Assembly (NCBI GenBank): GCA_012034595.1
Contig: JAAUPE010000017.1
Location: forward strand, 1 to 64,000
DNA length: 64,000 nucleotides
DNA from: Calothrix sp. CSU_2_0
Lineage (GTDB): Bacteria; Cyanobacteriota; Cyanobacteriia; Cyanobacteriales; Nostocaceae
Reading direction: 5' to 3'
Each line of letters starts with the position of its first letter. The first letter of the stretch is position 1. The notes below the pieces were generated by a model. It did not search any database, had not been told where the DNA came from, and saw only the letters and a list, made by a program, of their open reading frames with translations. Shown here piece by piece: positions 35,631 to 44,629 of this stretch. Position numbers and translations under genes: made by a program.

Positions 35631-35933
35631 TTAAATTCCTCCTAGATTATACCATCTATATTTATGCACACCTCTCATTTTTGATTCCTCATATCCGTGG
35701 TCATCCGCAAAAATAAGATATGTTCCATCCCCACACAAAAAGCCATATTCCTCTTCATTTTCAAACTTCGTTAATTCTAACATTACCTTAATAATTATTC
35801 GTTCACTTGCAGATATATTATAATTTTTAAAAAGCAAGTCTTTAATTTCTTTAACGGAAACACCATCAAAAAATCTTGGGTTTTCGTTAGTAAGAATATT
35901 AACAATTTTAGTTTTTAATTCTTCGGCTTTCAT
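35631..35933 (-). CDS. hypothetical protein, about 100 aa
   Basis: Start taken at the Met at 35933 (MKAEELKTKIVNILTNENPR). The product is small and helical with an acidic start; a WH-like section (VSVKEIKDLLFKNYNISASE) may be a winged helix. It is the last gene of a minus-strand string of four short genes. Function unknown. Confidence 0.5.
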   Translation of the reverse strand: MKAEELKTKIVNILTNENPRFFDGVSVKEIKDLLFKNYNISASERIIIKVMLELTKFENEEEYGFLCGDGTYLIFADDHGYEESKMRGVHKYRWYNLGGI

Positions 35934-35941
35934 AAAAGTTA

Positions 35942-36154
35942 TTATTCTAATCTTTTCAGCCAACCAATAACATTACAATAATAAAAGTGTTCATATTCCT
36001 CATCTGCAATCCTTATATCTTCATAGTTATGGGGATATGGAAAAGAGCTATAATATCCTTCCTTAATCGAGCCGTCTTCTAATATAAAAAGATAAGTCCC
36101 ATGATTTTCAGGTAATCCTTCAAAAAATTGAAATGTAAAAGTTTTATCTGGCAT
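35942..36154 (-). CDS. small acidic protein, 70 aa
   Basis: Acidic and aromatic (HGTYLFILEDGSIKEGYYSS then EDIRIADEEYEHFYYCNVIG), likely beta-rich, reminiscent of small phage or DNA-mimic proteins but not assigned to any. It overlaps the 3' end of the upstream gene by 11 bp. Confidence 0.5.
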   Translation of the reverse strand: MPDKTFTFQFFEGLPENHGTYLFILEDGSIKEGYYSSFPYPHNYEDIRIADEEYEHFYYCNVIGWLKRLE

Positions 36155-36464
36155 TTTCAGTAATCTTCAAATATTTTTTAGACAATTCTATTGCTAAATT
36201 CATATTTCTTTTTTCTACAATTTGCATCATTGCTACAAGTCTATTTGTCCAGTATTCACGGATTGAATCAATTTCTAGACATGCATAGTTAATCGATATC
36301 TTTTCTTCAACATCATCCGATTCTAAACTTAACATTGCCAGCTTGTTTGCACATTGAATTTCACTAGTACAGAGCGCATATTCAGCTTCAACCATTGATG
36401 TAAATTGTTCGGCGATCGCTTGCTGCTCTAAACTCATATATTCTGTATTTCTAAACATAATCAA
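36144..36464 (-). CDS. hypothetical helical protein, 106 aa
   Basis: Helical throughout with several Cys and Met (MSLEQQAIAEQFTSMVEAEY). No motif recognised. It overlaps the gene upstream by 4 bp (start 36464, upstream stop 36461) and the one downstream by 11 bp, so it is coupled to both. Confidence 0.5.
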   Translation of the reverse strand: MIMFRNTEYMSLEQQAIAEQFTSMVEAEYALCTSEIQCANKLAMLSLESDDVEEKISINYACLEIDSIREYWTNRLVAMMQIVEKRNMNLAIELSKKYLKITENAR

Positions 36465-36910
36465 TAACCCTCTCGTTCCATTTTCATAAATTTGTGTAAC
36501 TTACGTTTAATTAAATCCTCGTCGCTTTCGGAGTCCCACCGTTCCTTATTCAACCATTGCATCATTTCTAGTGTGGGAGTAAATGAGATTATTGGTAATT
36601 TTTTATCTTCTTTAATTTTATTATCCACTATATTATCACCCCATTCTCCTAATATTTCTTGCTTGCGAGAAGTAATAGGTTTTAGCTCGTCCAAGGGCAT
36701 CACTTCAATTTTGAGATAGCCACCACGCGATTGAAAGTGCCAACGAGAATTGTAATTATTCAAATATTTTTCTGCACCTTTTTGGGTTTTCCACTTCTTG
36801 CACCAATCAAAGTTTTTATCAGTCCAAGTAATTTCGGTGGCAGTCGGTGTATATAACCAACCTAAAGGTTTATCATCTTCGTTGTAACAGCGATATCCGT
36901 AGTACATCAT
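36461..36910 (-). CDS. hypothetical protein, 149 aa
   Basis: Begins with an aromatic segment (MYYGYRCYNEDDKPLGWLYT), followed by a DWCKKWKTQKGAEKYLN stretch and ending in charged helices (ESDEDLIKRKLHKFMKMERE). It is the first of four overlapping or closely spaced genes on the minus strand (36910 to 35631). Function unknown. Confidence 0.5.
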   Translation of the reverse strand: MMYYGYRCYNEDDKPLGWLYTPTATEITWTDKNFDWCKKWKTQKGAEKYLNNYNSRWHFQSRGGYLKIEVMPLDELKPITSRKQEILGEWGDNIVDNKIKEDKKLPIISFTPTLEMMQWLNKERWDSESDEDLIKRKLHKFMKMEREGY

Positions 36911-36998
36911 TTTTTTAATTAGACTTTCGTATAGTCAAATTTAAGTTTTAAATAATTACCATCTAGCAATGGCTTATCGTGCTTAATATTATTAAATT

Positions 36999-37847
36999 TC
37001 ACTCTCCACCCATTACCAAAACTGGTTCAATCCACACTAATTTTCTCTTCTGCCTGCCTTCTCCATAGGGTTGATTGCGGATAAATCCCCTGCGCCAATC
37101 AGGGCTTCTAGTACCAACCTGTTTGCTGCCATCGCTGCTTACCGTACCCTCGCGCTTAAGTCGATATTCTTGACCAATCCATAATGGTTGGTATAAGTCT
37201 TGTGCTTGTGCTTTACCAAAACCTTGATTAACAGTAACTTTTTGTCGTTTTTCTTCTGCGTCAACTAATTCGGGACGGCACTGCATGATTAAAATTAATC
37301 GCAGAAAAATTGATTGTATATATTCGTTAAATCCAGCAACTACTTTTGGGTCAATATCTTCTGAGTCTGTAAATGTGAGTTTCTGACCATTCAGCTTAAA
37401 TCTACGACAGAAAAAACTATCACCATCACTACAAGCCCAAAACAGAATATCTTGCTCTGTATCGTAATGCCAATAGATTGCATCAACACTCTTATTTTCA
37501 GGTGAGAAAATAACATCTTTAGGCAACATAAATAGTCCTGTTTTCATTGCCCAATTTAATTCTTGAATTTCAACCGTTAGTAAAGATTGTTGTAGTGCTT
37601 CGAGTAAATCTTTTCCAACCCAATAAGCAGGACATTTGGCTTGACCAATTTTGAATAAAGTGTAGAGAGTAATATATTTGGACTCAGCAGGGTTATTTTT
37701 TAATCCCCACAAAAGGTCTTCTTCTTTTACTGAATAGTACATCTCGGCAACAATGCCACAAATCTTTTCATAACTTTCATACCCATCGACACGTGCGACG
37801 GGGCGCAGCGCAATCTCTTTGTACCAACCTTTGGGTTTTTTAAGCAT
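36999..37847 (-). CDS. hypothetical protein, possibly AcrVA2-like family
   Basis: A 282-aa protein. Its C-terminal part carries SPDWRRGFIRNQPYGEGRQK and KLVWIEPVLV, a pattern (W-R-R-G-x-x-R-x-Q-P-Y-G-x-G, then W-I-x-P) that I remember from plasmid and phage proteins, including AcrVA2-related ones. I am not sure of the relation and give it low weight. The rest is helical with CRRF and a LLWGLKNNP region. It follows the 112-aa gene on the minus strand. Confidence 0.4.
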   Translation of the reverse strand: MLKKPKGWYKEIALRPVARVDGYESYEKICGIVAEMYYSVKEEDLLWGLKNNPAESKYITLYTLFKIGQAKCPAYWVGKDLLEALQQSLLTVEIQELNWAMKTGLFMLPKDVIFSPENKSVDAIYWHYDTEQDILFWACSDGDSFFCRRFKLNGQKLTFTDSEDIDPKVVAGFNEYIQSIFLRLILIMQCRPELVDAEEKRQKVTVNQGFGKAQAQDLYQPLWIGQEYRLKREGTVSSDGSKQVGTRSPDWRRGFIRNQPYGEGRQKRKLVWIEPVLVMGGE

Positions 37848-37870
37848 GTTTAAGCACTATAAACAATTAT

Positions 37871-38209
37871 TTAATGATAATCATCTAAATAATTCATTAA
37901 TTCGTTAATATCATCTTTATTTAAGCCTTCAGCAGCAGCTAATTTTTCCCATTCTTCCCCAGTATGAGTTTCGCTGTTGTGTTTAGCTAAGAAATTCCGA
38001 ACTGTTTCATTTTCTGGTAAGCCATTTAAAGCGTTTACTAATTCTTCAATAGCAGCTTCTGCCATCACTGACCATGTTTGAATTTGTGGATGCGTTGCAT
38101 CTAAAACATTCAAATCTTTTTCAATTTTATACCCATTAATTTTTGCAAAACGTCGAGTTAGTTTTTCTACTAATCCTTGCTGTTGAAAGTATCCAAGTTC
38201 GATGGTCAT
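37871..38209 (-). CDS. hypothetical protein, 112 aa
   Basis: Soluble and mostly helical (FQQQGLVEKLTRRFAKINGY ... VMAEAAIEELVNALNGLPEN), with an acidic end. It lies 23 bases upstream of the 282-aa gene on the same strand and may be its partner. No family recognised. Confidence 0.5.
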   Translation of the reverse strand: MTIELGYFQQQGLVEKLTRRFAKINGYKIEKDLNVLDATHPQIQTWSVMAEAAIEELVNALNGLPENETVRNFLAKHNSETHTGEEWEKLAAAEGLNKDDINELMNYLDDYH

Positions 38210-38310
38210 GTTAACTCACAATTTACAGTTCAAACTAATACTAAAGCAAATTTACTGACAAGAATCACAGATTTTGCACTTTTTATAGGTGTATAGCGAT
38301 CGCTCACATT

Positions 38311-39276
38311 TTAAGCAGCATCAAACATATTCTCACGGTGCCAGCGCAATGCATCCAGTCGGGGGTAATATTGCAGTTGTGTTGGTAGAGTTATGCGATC
38401 GCCTACAAATTCCCCCATCGGTTTAGCATTGGGGGAAACTTCGCGGAGGTTATTAGAAACGATGATAGTGTAATCGTTATCAATGGTGAACCAACCCCGG
38501 TCAAAAGCCCAGTGATGGTTTTTGCAAAGGGACAAACCGTTATCGATGCGGTCATCATAGAACTGGGAGAAAGGTTTAATGTGGGAGCCATCGACAATGT
38601 TTTTACCATCGGTGTCGAGTATCTGTAACCCGCAGAAAGCACAAGTATAGTTGTAGGTGGAGGTAATGATTTTACGAAATGCACCATCCCTAACGATAAC
38701 TTTTTGTTCATCTTCGAGTTCTTCGGGTTTGTAGACCTTGCCACCTTGCGATCGCAGGTTCTCTTCTATTTCAGCAAAGGCATTAACTTGTAATAGTGGT
38801 TCGATATCTTGGGTTTGATCTTTAAACCAAGAGTCAATTAATGTGTGGGTTAAGATGCTGCGATCGCCTGGATTTTGTAGAAATTGCCACAGTTCGGGGT
38901 CTAAGTAAACATATTCAACGGTTCCTCTAATGGTGCTAGGGGTACGAATTTTGACTCTGGCTTGCATTAATCCTTCAAACCCCACCTTCATTTGATAATG
39001 CCAGAAGCCATCGCTAGTTAGGTGATAAAAAGGTAGTCCTATATCGGGTTTGCGTACTGGTTCTAGGTGGCTCCAAAGTTTAAGAAACGTGGCAATGAGT
39101 TCGGCATTGAAAGGAATTTGGTTTTGGGTAATTTGCCCTGTCGCTATCATTTCAACGATAGATAATAGCAAAATCGGTTTGTTGGGAGCGTCGGGGCTAA
39201 CGTTTAAACCAATTGGGTTTAATACTTTGACTTTGGGAGAAAACTTTTTAACGTAGTAAGCCAGGTCTTTAATCAT
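38311..39276 (-). CDS. probable phosphorothioate-dependent HNH restriction endonuclease
   Basis: A 321-aa protein. The N-terminal half (VSPDAPNKPILLLSIVEMIA and GLPFYHLTSDGFWHYQMKV) fits the sulfur-binding domain of the phosphorothioated-DNA-binding family. The C-terminal half is an HNH nuclease: CAFCGLQILDTDGKNIVDGS HIKPF and LSLCKNHHWAFDRGWFT. The reader-plus-HNH order would cut phosphorothioate-modified foreign DNA. Its relevance is strengthened by the fragment of a phosphorothioation-associated methyltransferase at 56969-57281. No dnd genes are visible. The sulfur-domain call is from pattern memory; a plain restriction HNH is the fallback. Confidence 0.6.
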   Translation of the reverse strand: MIKDLAYYVKKFSPKVKVLNPIGLNVSPDAPNKPILLLSIVEMIATGQITQNQIPFNAELIATFLKLWSHLEPVRKPDIGLPFYHLTSDGFWHYQMKVGFEGLMQARVKIRTPSTIRGTVEYVYLDPELWQFLQNPGDRSILTHTLIDSWFKDQTQDIEPLLQVNAFAEIEENLRSQGGKVYKPEELEDEQKVIVRDGAFRKIITSTYNYTCAFCGLQILDTDGKNIVDGSHIKPFSQFYDDRIDNGLSLCKNHHWAFDRGWFTIDNDYTIIVSNNLREVSPNAKPMGEFVGDRITLPTQLQYYPRLDALRWHRENMFDAA

Positions 39277-39330
39277 TACAATAGACAGCTGCTAAAGTTC
39301 TAAAAGTACATGGGATAAGAAATTGCCGCT

Positions 39331-39990
39331 ATGAAAATCAAATATGCTATCAATCTAAGCAAAGGACTCACCTTTTGGGTGATTTTAGGGCTGATGATTT
39401 TATACCAAAATTTCACCCTTGGTTGTTGGGTTTATCTAGCATTACACGGTACTTATGGTTTTTTATGGCTACTTAAAGACCGTATTTACCCAGATAAACA
39501 ATGGGAACAAGAAGTTTCTGTTATTCAGGGATTATTGGGCTTTGGAGCAGTATGTTTATACTGGATAGCACCGTTTATCCTCATCAGCAGTGGTAGCATA
39601 CCGTCGCTGCCATTGGTCGCGATCGCAATTTCAATGAATATTTTGGGTGTATTTTTGCACTTTACCAGCGATGCCCAAAAATACTTTACCCTCAAGTATC
39701 AACCAGGACTAATCACCGAAGGTTTCTTTGAGCGTTGTCGCAACACAAATTACTTGGGAGAGATATTAATTTATAGTTCTTTTGCCATGTTGGTTCAACA
39801 CTGGCTGCCATTCTTAATTTTTGGAGGTTTTATCACCGCCATATTTATTCCAAATATGCTCAAAAAAGACCAATCTCTGTCTCGCTATCCTGAATTTGCA
39901 GATTACAAACGCCGCTCTGGACTTGTGTTTCCCAAGTTATTTACACCTTTTGTTCGGGCAGAGAATAATTCTGTTGTCAGGGATAATTAG
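39331..39990 (+). CDS. membrane methyltransferase-like protein (DUF1295/ICMT type)
   Basis: A 219-aa membrane protein with about five helices. The C-terminal half shows the isoprenylcysteine/phospholipid methyltransferase or steroid-reductase signature: KYFTLKYQPGLITEGFFERC, RNTNYLGEILIYSSFA, RYPEFADYKRRSGLVFP. Such enzymes methylate or reduce lipid or prenyl groups in membranes. The substrate cannot be named. The gene's stop overlaps the next gene's possible GTG start. Confidence 0.75.
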   Translation: MKIKYAINLSKGLTFWVILGLMILYQNFTLGCWVYLALHGTYGFLWLLKDRIYPDKQWEQEVSVIQGLLGFGAVCLYWIAPFILISSGSIPSLPLVAIAISMNILGVFLHFTSDAQKYFTLKYQPGLITEGFFERCRNTNYLGEILIYSSFAMLVQHWLPFLIFGGFITAIFIPNMLKKDQSLSRYPEFADYKRRSGLVFPKLFTPFVRAENNSVVRDN

Positions 39991-39992
39991 TG

Positions 39993-40409
39993 ATGTCTAA
40001 CATTGCCAAAAAAGAATTTCGTTGTACTCGCAACGCCCTATACATGGACGACTGCGCCGGACGCGATGACTTGCGCGAACGGCAGGGACATTACATTTGG
40101 GCAATCAACGAAGAAGCTGCATGGCAAGAAATGGCAAAACGCTACCCCAAAGAAACCACAGCAGGGTTTACAGTTCAGGAGTGGTTTGGTGGTGGTAGCA
40201 CTGCGGTAATGGAAGTACGCGATGGTGGAGAACGCCCTGCTGGATTAATAAAAGCACTCAAAGAAGTTCAAGCAACGGGAAAATGTAATATGCTTGATGC
40301 AAACTGTGCGATCGCAGTTTTAAATAATCTCGGTTATAAAACTATTGCTGATTGGTTAGATAAGAATTTAGATCGATACATTGATATTATTGATGAGCTT
40401 TTAAAATAA
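39993..40409 (+). CDS. hypothetical protein with a DUF5049-like C-terminus
   Basis: 138 aa, starting at the ATG at 39993 (a GTG three bases earlier is possible). The N-terminal part (FRCTRNALYMDDCAGRDDLR ... VQEWFGG) is followed by a C-terminal helix repeat GLIKALKEVQATGKCNMLDA and NLGYKTIADWLDKNLDRYID. The last part is repeated in the next gene (CNMFNRACVI, NLGYIEEADWL). The two look like tandem duplicates, similar to DUF5049 proteins found in phages. Role unknown. Confidence 0.55.
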   Translation: MSNIAKKEFRCTRNALYMDDCAGRDDLRERQGHYIWAINEEAAWQEMAKRYPKETTAGFTVQEWFGGGSTAVMEVRDGGERPAGLIKALKEVQATGKCNMLDANCAIAVLNNLGYKTIADWLDKNLDRYIDIIDELLK

Positions 40410-40421
40410 ACCACAAAATAA

Positions 40422-40694
40422 ATGCAACAACAATTATCACCACGTCCACATCTAATGGAAGCTCTAGATGAGGTCAAGAGAAGCAACCAATGCAACATGT
40501 TTAACCGCGCTTGTGTCATCTTGGCAATGCACAACCTGGGTTATATTGAAGAAGCTGATTGGTTAGCAGCAAATATTGATAGTTATCTAGATATATTGAT
40601 TATGGAATATCAGCAGTGGATGCATGATAACGAACCCGAATCATTAGCACAACAGTTAGCACGAGAAACTGGTTTAAAAGTAATTGTGGATTGA
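40422..40694 (+). CDS. small DUF5049-like paralog, 90 aa
   Basis: The middle (ALDEVKRSNQCNMFNRACVI and NLGYIEEADWLAANIDSYLD) matches the C-terminal half of the upstream protein, so this is a paralog without the N-terminal domain. The C-terminus (LAQQLARETGLKVIVD) is different. It lies 12 bases downstream, probably in one transcript with the preceding gene. Confidence 0.55.
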   Translation: MQQQLSPRPHLMEALDEVKRSNQCNMFNRACVILAMHNLGYIEEADWLAANIDSYLDILIMEYQQWMHDNEPESLAQQLARETGLKVIVD

Positions 40695-40746
40695 AGAGAG
40701 TCAGCTAACTTGACTGGTTTGAGCATCAGGTAGTTTTTACCACCAA

Positions 40747-41136
40747 TTAGGAAAACAACTGAACACGCGACACTTCATATTGGCGACAGATTGCTAAGTC
40801 AACTTTAGCTGCTTTAATAGAACGTACAGCAATACTAGATAGTGAATATACTTTAAGGTCTGGGGTTTCAGTATTTGCAAGTGCTTTGAAAGCTTCGATT
40901 GCACTTATACTTGCATCTAGGGATACCACGAACGGTTTTAAATTTATCCAATGTATTGCTGCACTTGCAGACCAAGTTGCTGATTCCCTTTGATGATATT
41001 CTCTGTAGCCTAATTCAAAAGCATCAAGGGCTTTTTTCTCTGTTGAAAAAGTTGACAAATTGTTATTATCATCCAAACAAAGAAATGCTCCTTCTGCTGT
41101 ATCAAAAACTATAAAGTAATTTTGCTTTGTTCTCAT
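40747..41136 (-). CDS. hypothetical protein, about 129 aa
   Basis: Start at the Met at 41136 ([20 protein letters not shown]). The sequence alternates beta and helical parts ([40 protein letters not shown]). No family recognised. It is divergent from dinB with about 80 bases between starts. Confidence 0.5.
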   Translation of the reverse strand: MRTKQNYFIVFDTAEGAFLCLDDNNNLSTFSTEKKALDAFELGYREYHQRESATWSASAAIHWINLKPFVVSLDASISAIEAFKALANTETPDLKVYSLSSIAVRSIKAAKVDLAICRQYEVSRVQLFS

Positions 41137-41219
41137 ATTTAACCCAATTCTCGACAAATTTTGGATATTTTATATTAACATTTAATAGTAGTAAAAATAT
41201 ACTATTAAAGATAATAAAT

Positions 41220-42298
41220 GTGAATCAAACCAGAAAAATTATCCATATCGACATGGATGCTTTTTACGCATCGGTGGAGCAACGCGACAATCCGGAATAC
41301 CAAGGTAAACCTTTAGCAGTTGGTAGTTCACCAAGTCAACGCGGGGTGGTGCAGCTGCAAGTTATGAGGCAAGAAAGTTTGGGATTCATTCGGCGATCGC
41401 ATCAAGTATGGCAGTTGCAAAATGTCCACATCTCATCATTGTCCGTCCCAGGTTTGATGTATACCGAGGGATATCGGCTCAGATTCACGATATATTTCGA
41501 CGCTACACCGATATATTTGAACCTGTTGCCCTCGATGAAGCATATCTTGATGTCAGCGAGAATAAACAAAATATACCTTATGCTTCCACCATAGCTAGGT
41601 TAATCCGAGCGGAGATATTTGGCGAAACCAACCTCACCGCATCAGCAGGGGTATCCATCAATAAGTTCCTCGCAAAAATGGCATCGGGTATAAACAAACC
41701 CAATGGTATGACCGTTATACTGCCGGAAGATGCGATCGCTTTTGTGGAAAATTTACCCATTGAGAAGTTTCACGGCATTGGTAAGGTGACAGCCGCTAAA
41801 ATGCAATCATTGGGTATTAACACCGGGGCTGATTTGAAAGAGCGATCGCTTAATTTTTTGGTGCAGCAGTTTGGTAAATCTGGGCAATACTATTACAACA
41901 TTGCCAGGGCTATTGATGACCGAGCGGTGGAACCAAACCGTATTCGCAAATCGATTGGTGCAGAAAATTCGTTTGCTCTTGATTTGAGCGATAAGGCAAC
42001 GATATTAATGGAACTCGAACAAATCGCCGAAACCCTACACGAGCGATTGGAAAAACACCAAACATCGGGTCGAACGTTAACATTGAAAGTCAAGTTTTCA
42101 GACTATCAACAAATTACCCGCTCTCGAACTTTCGGAAGTAGTATCAATAGTTTAGATACAATTATCGCTGAAGCGATCGCGCTATTGGAAACAATCGAAC
42201 TAAATGACCGTAATATTAGATTGTTGGGCATTTCGCTATCTAATCTCGATAACCTGCAAACTTCGCAGATAATTCAACTACCATTGTTTAAGTTGTAA
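41220..42298 (+). pseudogene. dinB: DNA polymerase IV (DinB), single frameshift
   Basis: Y-family polymerase. The GTG at 41220 begins with [20 protein letters not shown], the catalytic aspartate motif. The frame changes near 41350: ...SQRGVV in the first frame, then [20 protein letters not shown] and EAYLDVS in the second. One G seems missing in GGTGGTGCAGC. After that the protein is normal through HGIGKVTAAKMQ, the little-finger domain, and a C-terminal clamp motif QLPLFKL. Intact length would be about 360 aa. Pol IV extends mismatched or damaged ends; on plasmids it is an SOS-type mutagenesis gene. It may be inactive unless the shift is a sequencing error. Confidence 0.85.
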
Positions 42299-42624
42299 AA
42301 CCACAATTATTCAGAGCGGTTACATCAGATACAAACATTACATCACTATGGCGATCGCTCATGTTAAACCAAGATTTTGCGCCAACCTGGGGGTGTAGAA
42401 AAATATGGATGAATTTTAGCGGCTGAATTGTTTATGGGGTATGGATTTGAAGGGTTTTTAACGCATTAAAGGTTAGCGCAACTCTTAAAACTATTTCTGT
42501 GTAAGGGTTTCAGCGATTTGCAACTGGAGGCTCTTGACAAGTCGATGGCTGAAAAGGTACTTTATTTTATATCAGCGCAACTGCACCTTGAAAACCAAAT
42601 ACAGCAAGCCTTCTACAGCGAGCT
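42299..42624 (+). promoter_or_regulatory. CRISPR leader with possible promoter
   Basis: AT-rich DNA before the first repeat. A TTGACA at 42534-42539 is followed 18 bases later by TACTTT at 42558-42563, a plausible promoter reading into the array. The repeat orientation (3' end ATTGAAAC, the usual crRNA 5' tag) places the leader on this side. Confidence 0.55.
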
Positions 42625-43740
42625 ATTGCAATTAACATTAATCCCTATCAGGGATTGAAACCACCAACCACCCCGCGAATGTTCACAAAAGGTGATTGCA
42701 ATTAACATTAATCCCTATCAGGGATTGAAACTGTTCTTATTTGGTATGACCGACATTTCTATTATTGCAATTAACATTAATCCCTATCAGGGATTGAAAC
42801 GCTTTACCTATAAAGGCGATGCGACACAAATCATATTGCAATTAACATTAATCCCTATCAGGGATTGAAACATATGGTATTCACAACAACGGTATATTAA
42901 GGTTTATTGCAATTAACATTAATCCCTATCAGGGATTGAAACTTAAAATCGGAACAGGTAAAGCTGTTCTGAAAATAGATTGCAATTAACATTAATCCCT
43001 ATCAGGGATTGAAACGCTTGAGCAGGCTGCATTGCGAGATAGCCATATATATTGCAATTAACATTAATCCCTATCAGGGATTGAAACATGAGCAAATTAC
43101 AAACTTTGATGATTTGCTTGATATTGCAATTAACATTAATCCCTATCAGGGATTGAAACCCTGCAAATACTGACTGACAACTATCACATTTACATTGCAA
43201 TTAACATTAATCCCTATCAGGGATTGAAACATTTGCTTCACAGCATGGGCAGAACACCTGTTAATTGCAATTAACATTAATCCCTATCAGGGATTGAAAC
43301 TTTGTGTCGGGCTTGTAAAAATGAAACGAGTGAATTGCAATTAACATTAATCCCTATCAGGGATTGAAACTAGTGCCAGATAATGAGTATTCATCGCTGA
43401 ATTTATTGCAATTAACATTAATCCCTATCAGGGATTGAAACCAATTACTTCTTTGTAACTAGAAAGGTTTATTTTAATTGCAATTAACATTAATCCCTAT
43501 CAGGGATTGAAACTGATTCAAATTCCCTTTCACCAGGAGATTTTTCATTGCAATTAACATTAATCCCTATCAGGGATTGAAACATCAAGATACAGCCCCA
43601 TTGGTGACGAGTATGCGGTATACAGATTGCAATTAACATTAATCCCTATCAGGGATTGAAACACCAAGCTCAACATCAATTACTACTTGATAAGGAGGTG
43701 CGAATTGCAATTAACATTAATCCCTATCAGGGATTGAAAC
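42625..43740 (+). CRISPR. CRISPR array, 16 repeats and 15 spacers
   Basis: The 37-bp repeat starts ATTGCAATTAACATTAATCC and ends ATCAGGGATTGAAAC. All 16 copies appear identical, at 42625, 42695, 42764, 42835, 42906, 42979, 43051, 43123, 43194, 43264, 43334, 43405, 43477, 43547, 43626 and 43704. Spacers 1-13 are 32-36 bp; the last two are 42 and 41 bp. No degenerate last repeat is present. The repeat type is typical of cyanobacterial type I or III arrays; no cas gene lies in the window, so Cas proteins would have to come from elsewhere in the cell. The spacers are all different; I cannot identify their targets. Confidence 0.97.
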
Positions 43741-43756
43741 CTACTGGCTCAGATTT

Positions 43757-44050
43757 ATGAAAAGAATTTCCGAAGAGCAAAAATATACAGCAATCGAGCT
43801 ATATAAACTTGGTTACAGCCAAGCAAAAATAGGAGAAAAGCTTGGATTCACTGGGCAAGCCATCGGCAAAATACTTCGCAAATCCAAAATAGAAACTTGC
43901 GTAGGTGGCTACAATGAAGCAAGAAGCGATATCCAAGAAAAGCACAAAAAAATTATGGGTTTTGTGGAAAAAGGATATTCTATTAATGCGATCGCCAGGA
44001 AAATGAAAATGTCTCCGGCTGGAGTGCATTATGTCGTTTTAAAATACTGA
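43757..44050 (+). CDS. two-HTH DNA-binding protein next to the CRISPR array
   Basis: A 97-aa protein starting 16 bases after the last repeat. It holds two resolvase-like helix-turn-helix motifs: KYTAIELYKLGYSQAKIGEK (first) and MGFVEKGYSINAIARKMKMS (second), with a basic stretch between. This is like transposase or resolvase DNA-binding ends or small regulators. A transcript passing through the array may also read it. There is no catalytic domain. Confidence 0.6.
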   Translation: MKRISEEQKYTAIELYKLGYSQAKIGEKLGFTGQAIGKILRKSKIETCVGGYNEARSDIQEKHKKIMGFVEKGYSINAIARKMKMSPAGVHYVVLKY

Positions 44051-44065
44051 ATAATTACTTTATTC

Positions 44066-44629
44066 TTAAGAAGTGAGATTAGAATCAACCGTATTTAACC
44101 TCAAAAACAGGTCATATTTAAACTGAGGATTACTTTCTGCCGATACAATATTGACATTAATTTTAGCTTTTCTTACCAACAGTCTTTGCTCTGGAGTAAA
44201 ACCTATATCTGAACCTTCCAGATGATTTATATCTTTCCATAATTTACCAGCCAATGAAGGTAAATATTCGGTTTTTTGCAAAGTGAATGGTGGAAGTAAT
44301 TTTCCAAATTCATCTTTTAATATGCCAACAAACTGGTAAATTGTTGATAATCTTTGCAACCCATCAACTACTTCCCAAATACCGCTATTACCTTGGTATA
44401 CAAATATTGATGAAATTGGTATACCCAATAGAATTGACTCGATAAATTTGACTTTTTGCGACTCAGACCAGCGCAACCCTTTATTAAAAACTGGGTAAAT
44501 TTCGATTTCTCCCTGCTCATATAAAGCAATCCACTCACCGATCGACATCGAGTATCTATCCGAGCGAATTTGTTTGCGCTTGCTGTCGATTTCGGCTTGG
44601 AGTGTATCGATTTGTTGTTCGATATGCAT
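44066..44629 (-). CDS. DUF262 protein, C-terminally truncated
   Basis: Start placed at 44629 (MHIEQQIDTLQAEIDSKRKQ). The protein has the DUF262/GmrS-type N-terminal domain: EIYPVFNKGLRWSESQKVKF, FVYQGNSGIWEVVDGLQRLS (with the DGQQR-like motif as DGLQR), and FLRLNTVDSNLTS, where family members read RLNTGG then continue. The frame stops after 187 codons, right after this motif, so the C-terminal half is missing. DUF262 proteins are parts of type IV modification-dependent restriction enzymes. It is probably a remnant. Confidence 0.7.
   Translation of the reverse strand: MHIEQQIDTLQAEIDSKRKQIRSDRYSMSIGEWIALYEQGEIEIYPVFNKGLRWSESQKVKFIESILLGIPISSIFVYQGNSGIWEVVDGLQRLSTIYQFVGILKDEFGKLLPPFTLQKTEYLPSLAGKLWKDINHLEGSDIGFTPEQRLLVRKAKINVNIVSAESNPQFKYDLFLRLNTVDSNLTS

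Noticed and set aside
42943-43200. Open frame of 85 codons on the minus strand through the CRISPR array
   Set aside because: It is made by repeats read in frame (repeating FQSLIGINVNCN) and has no natural protein character.
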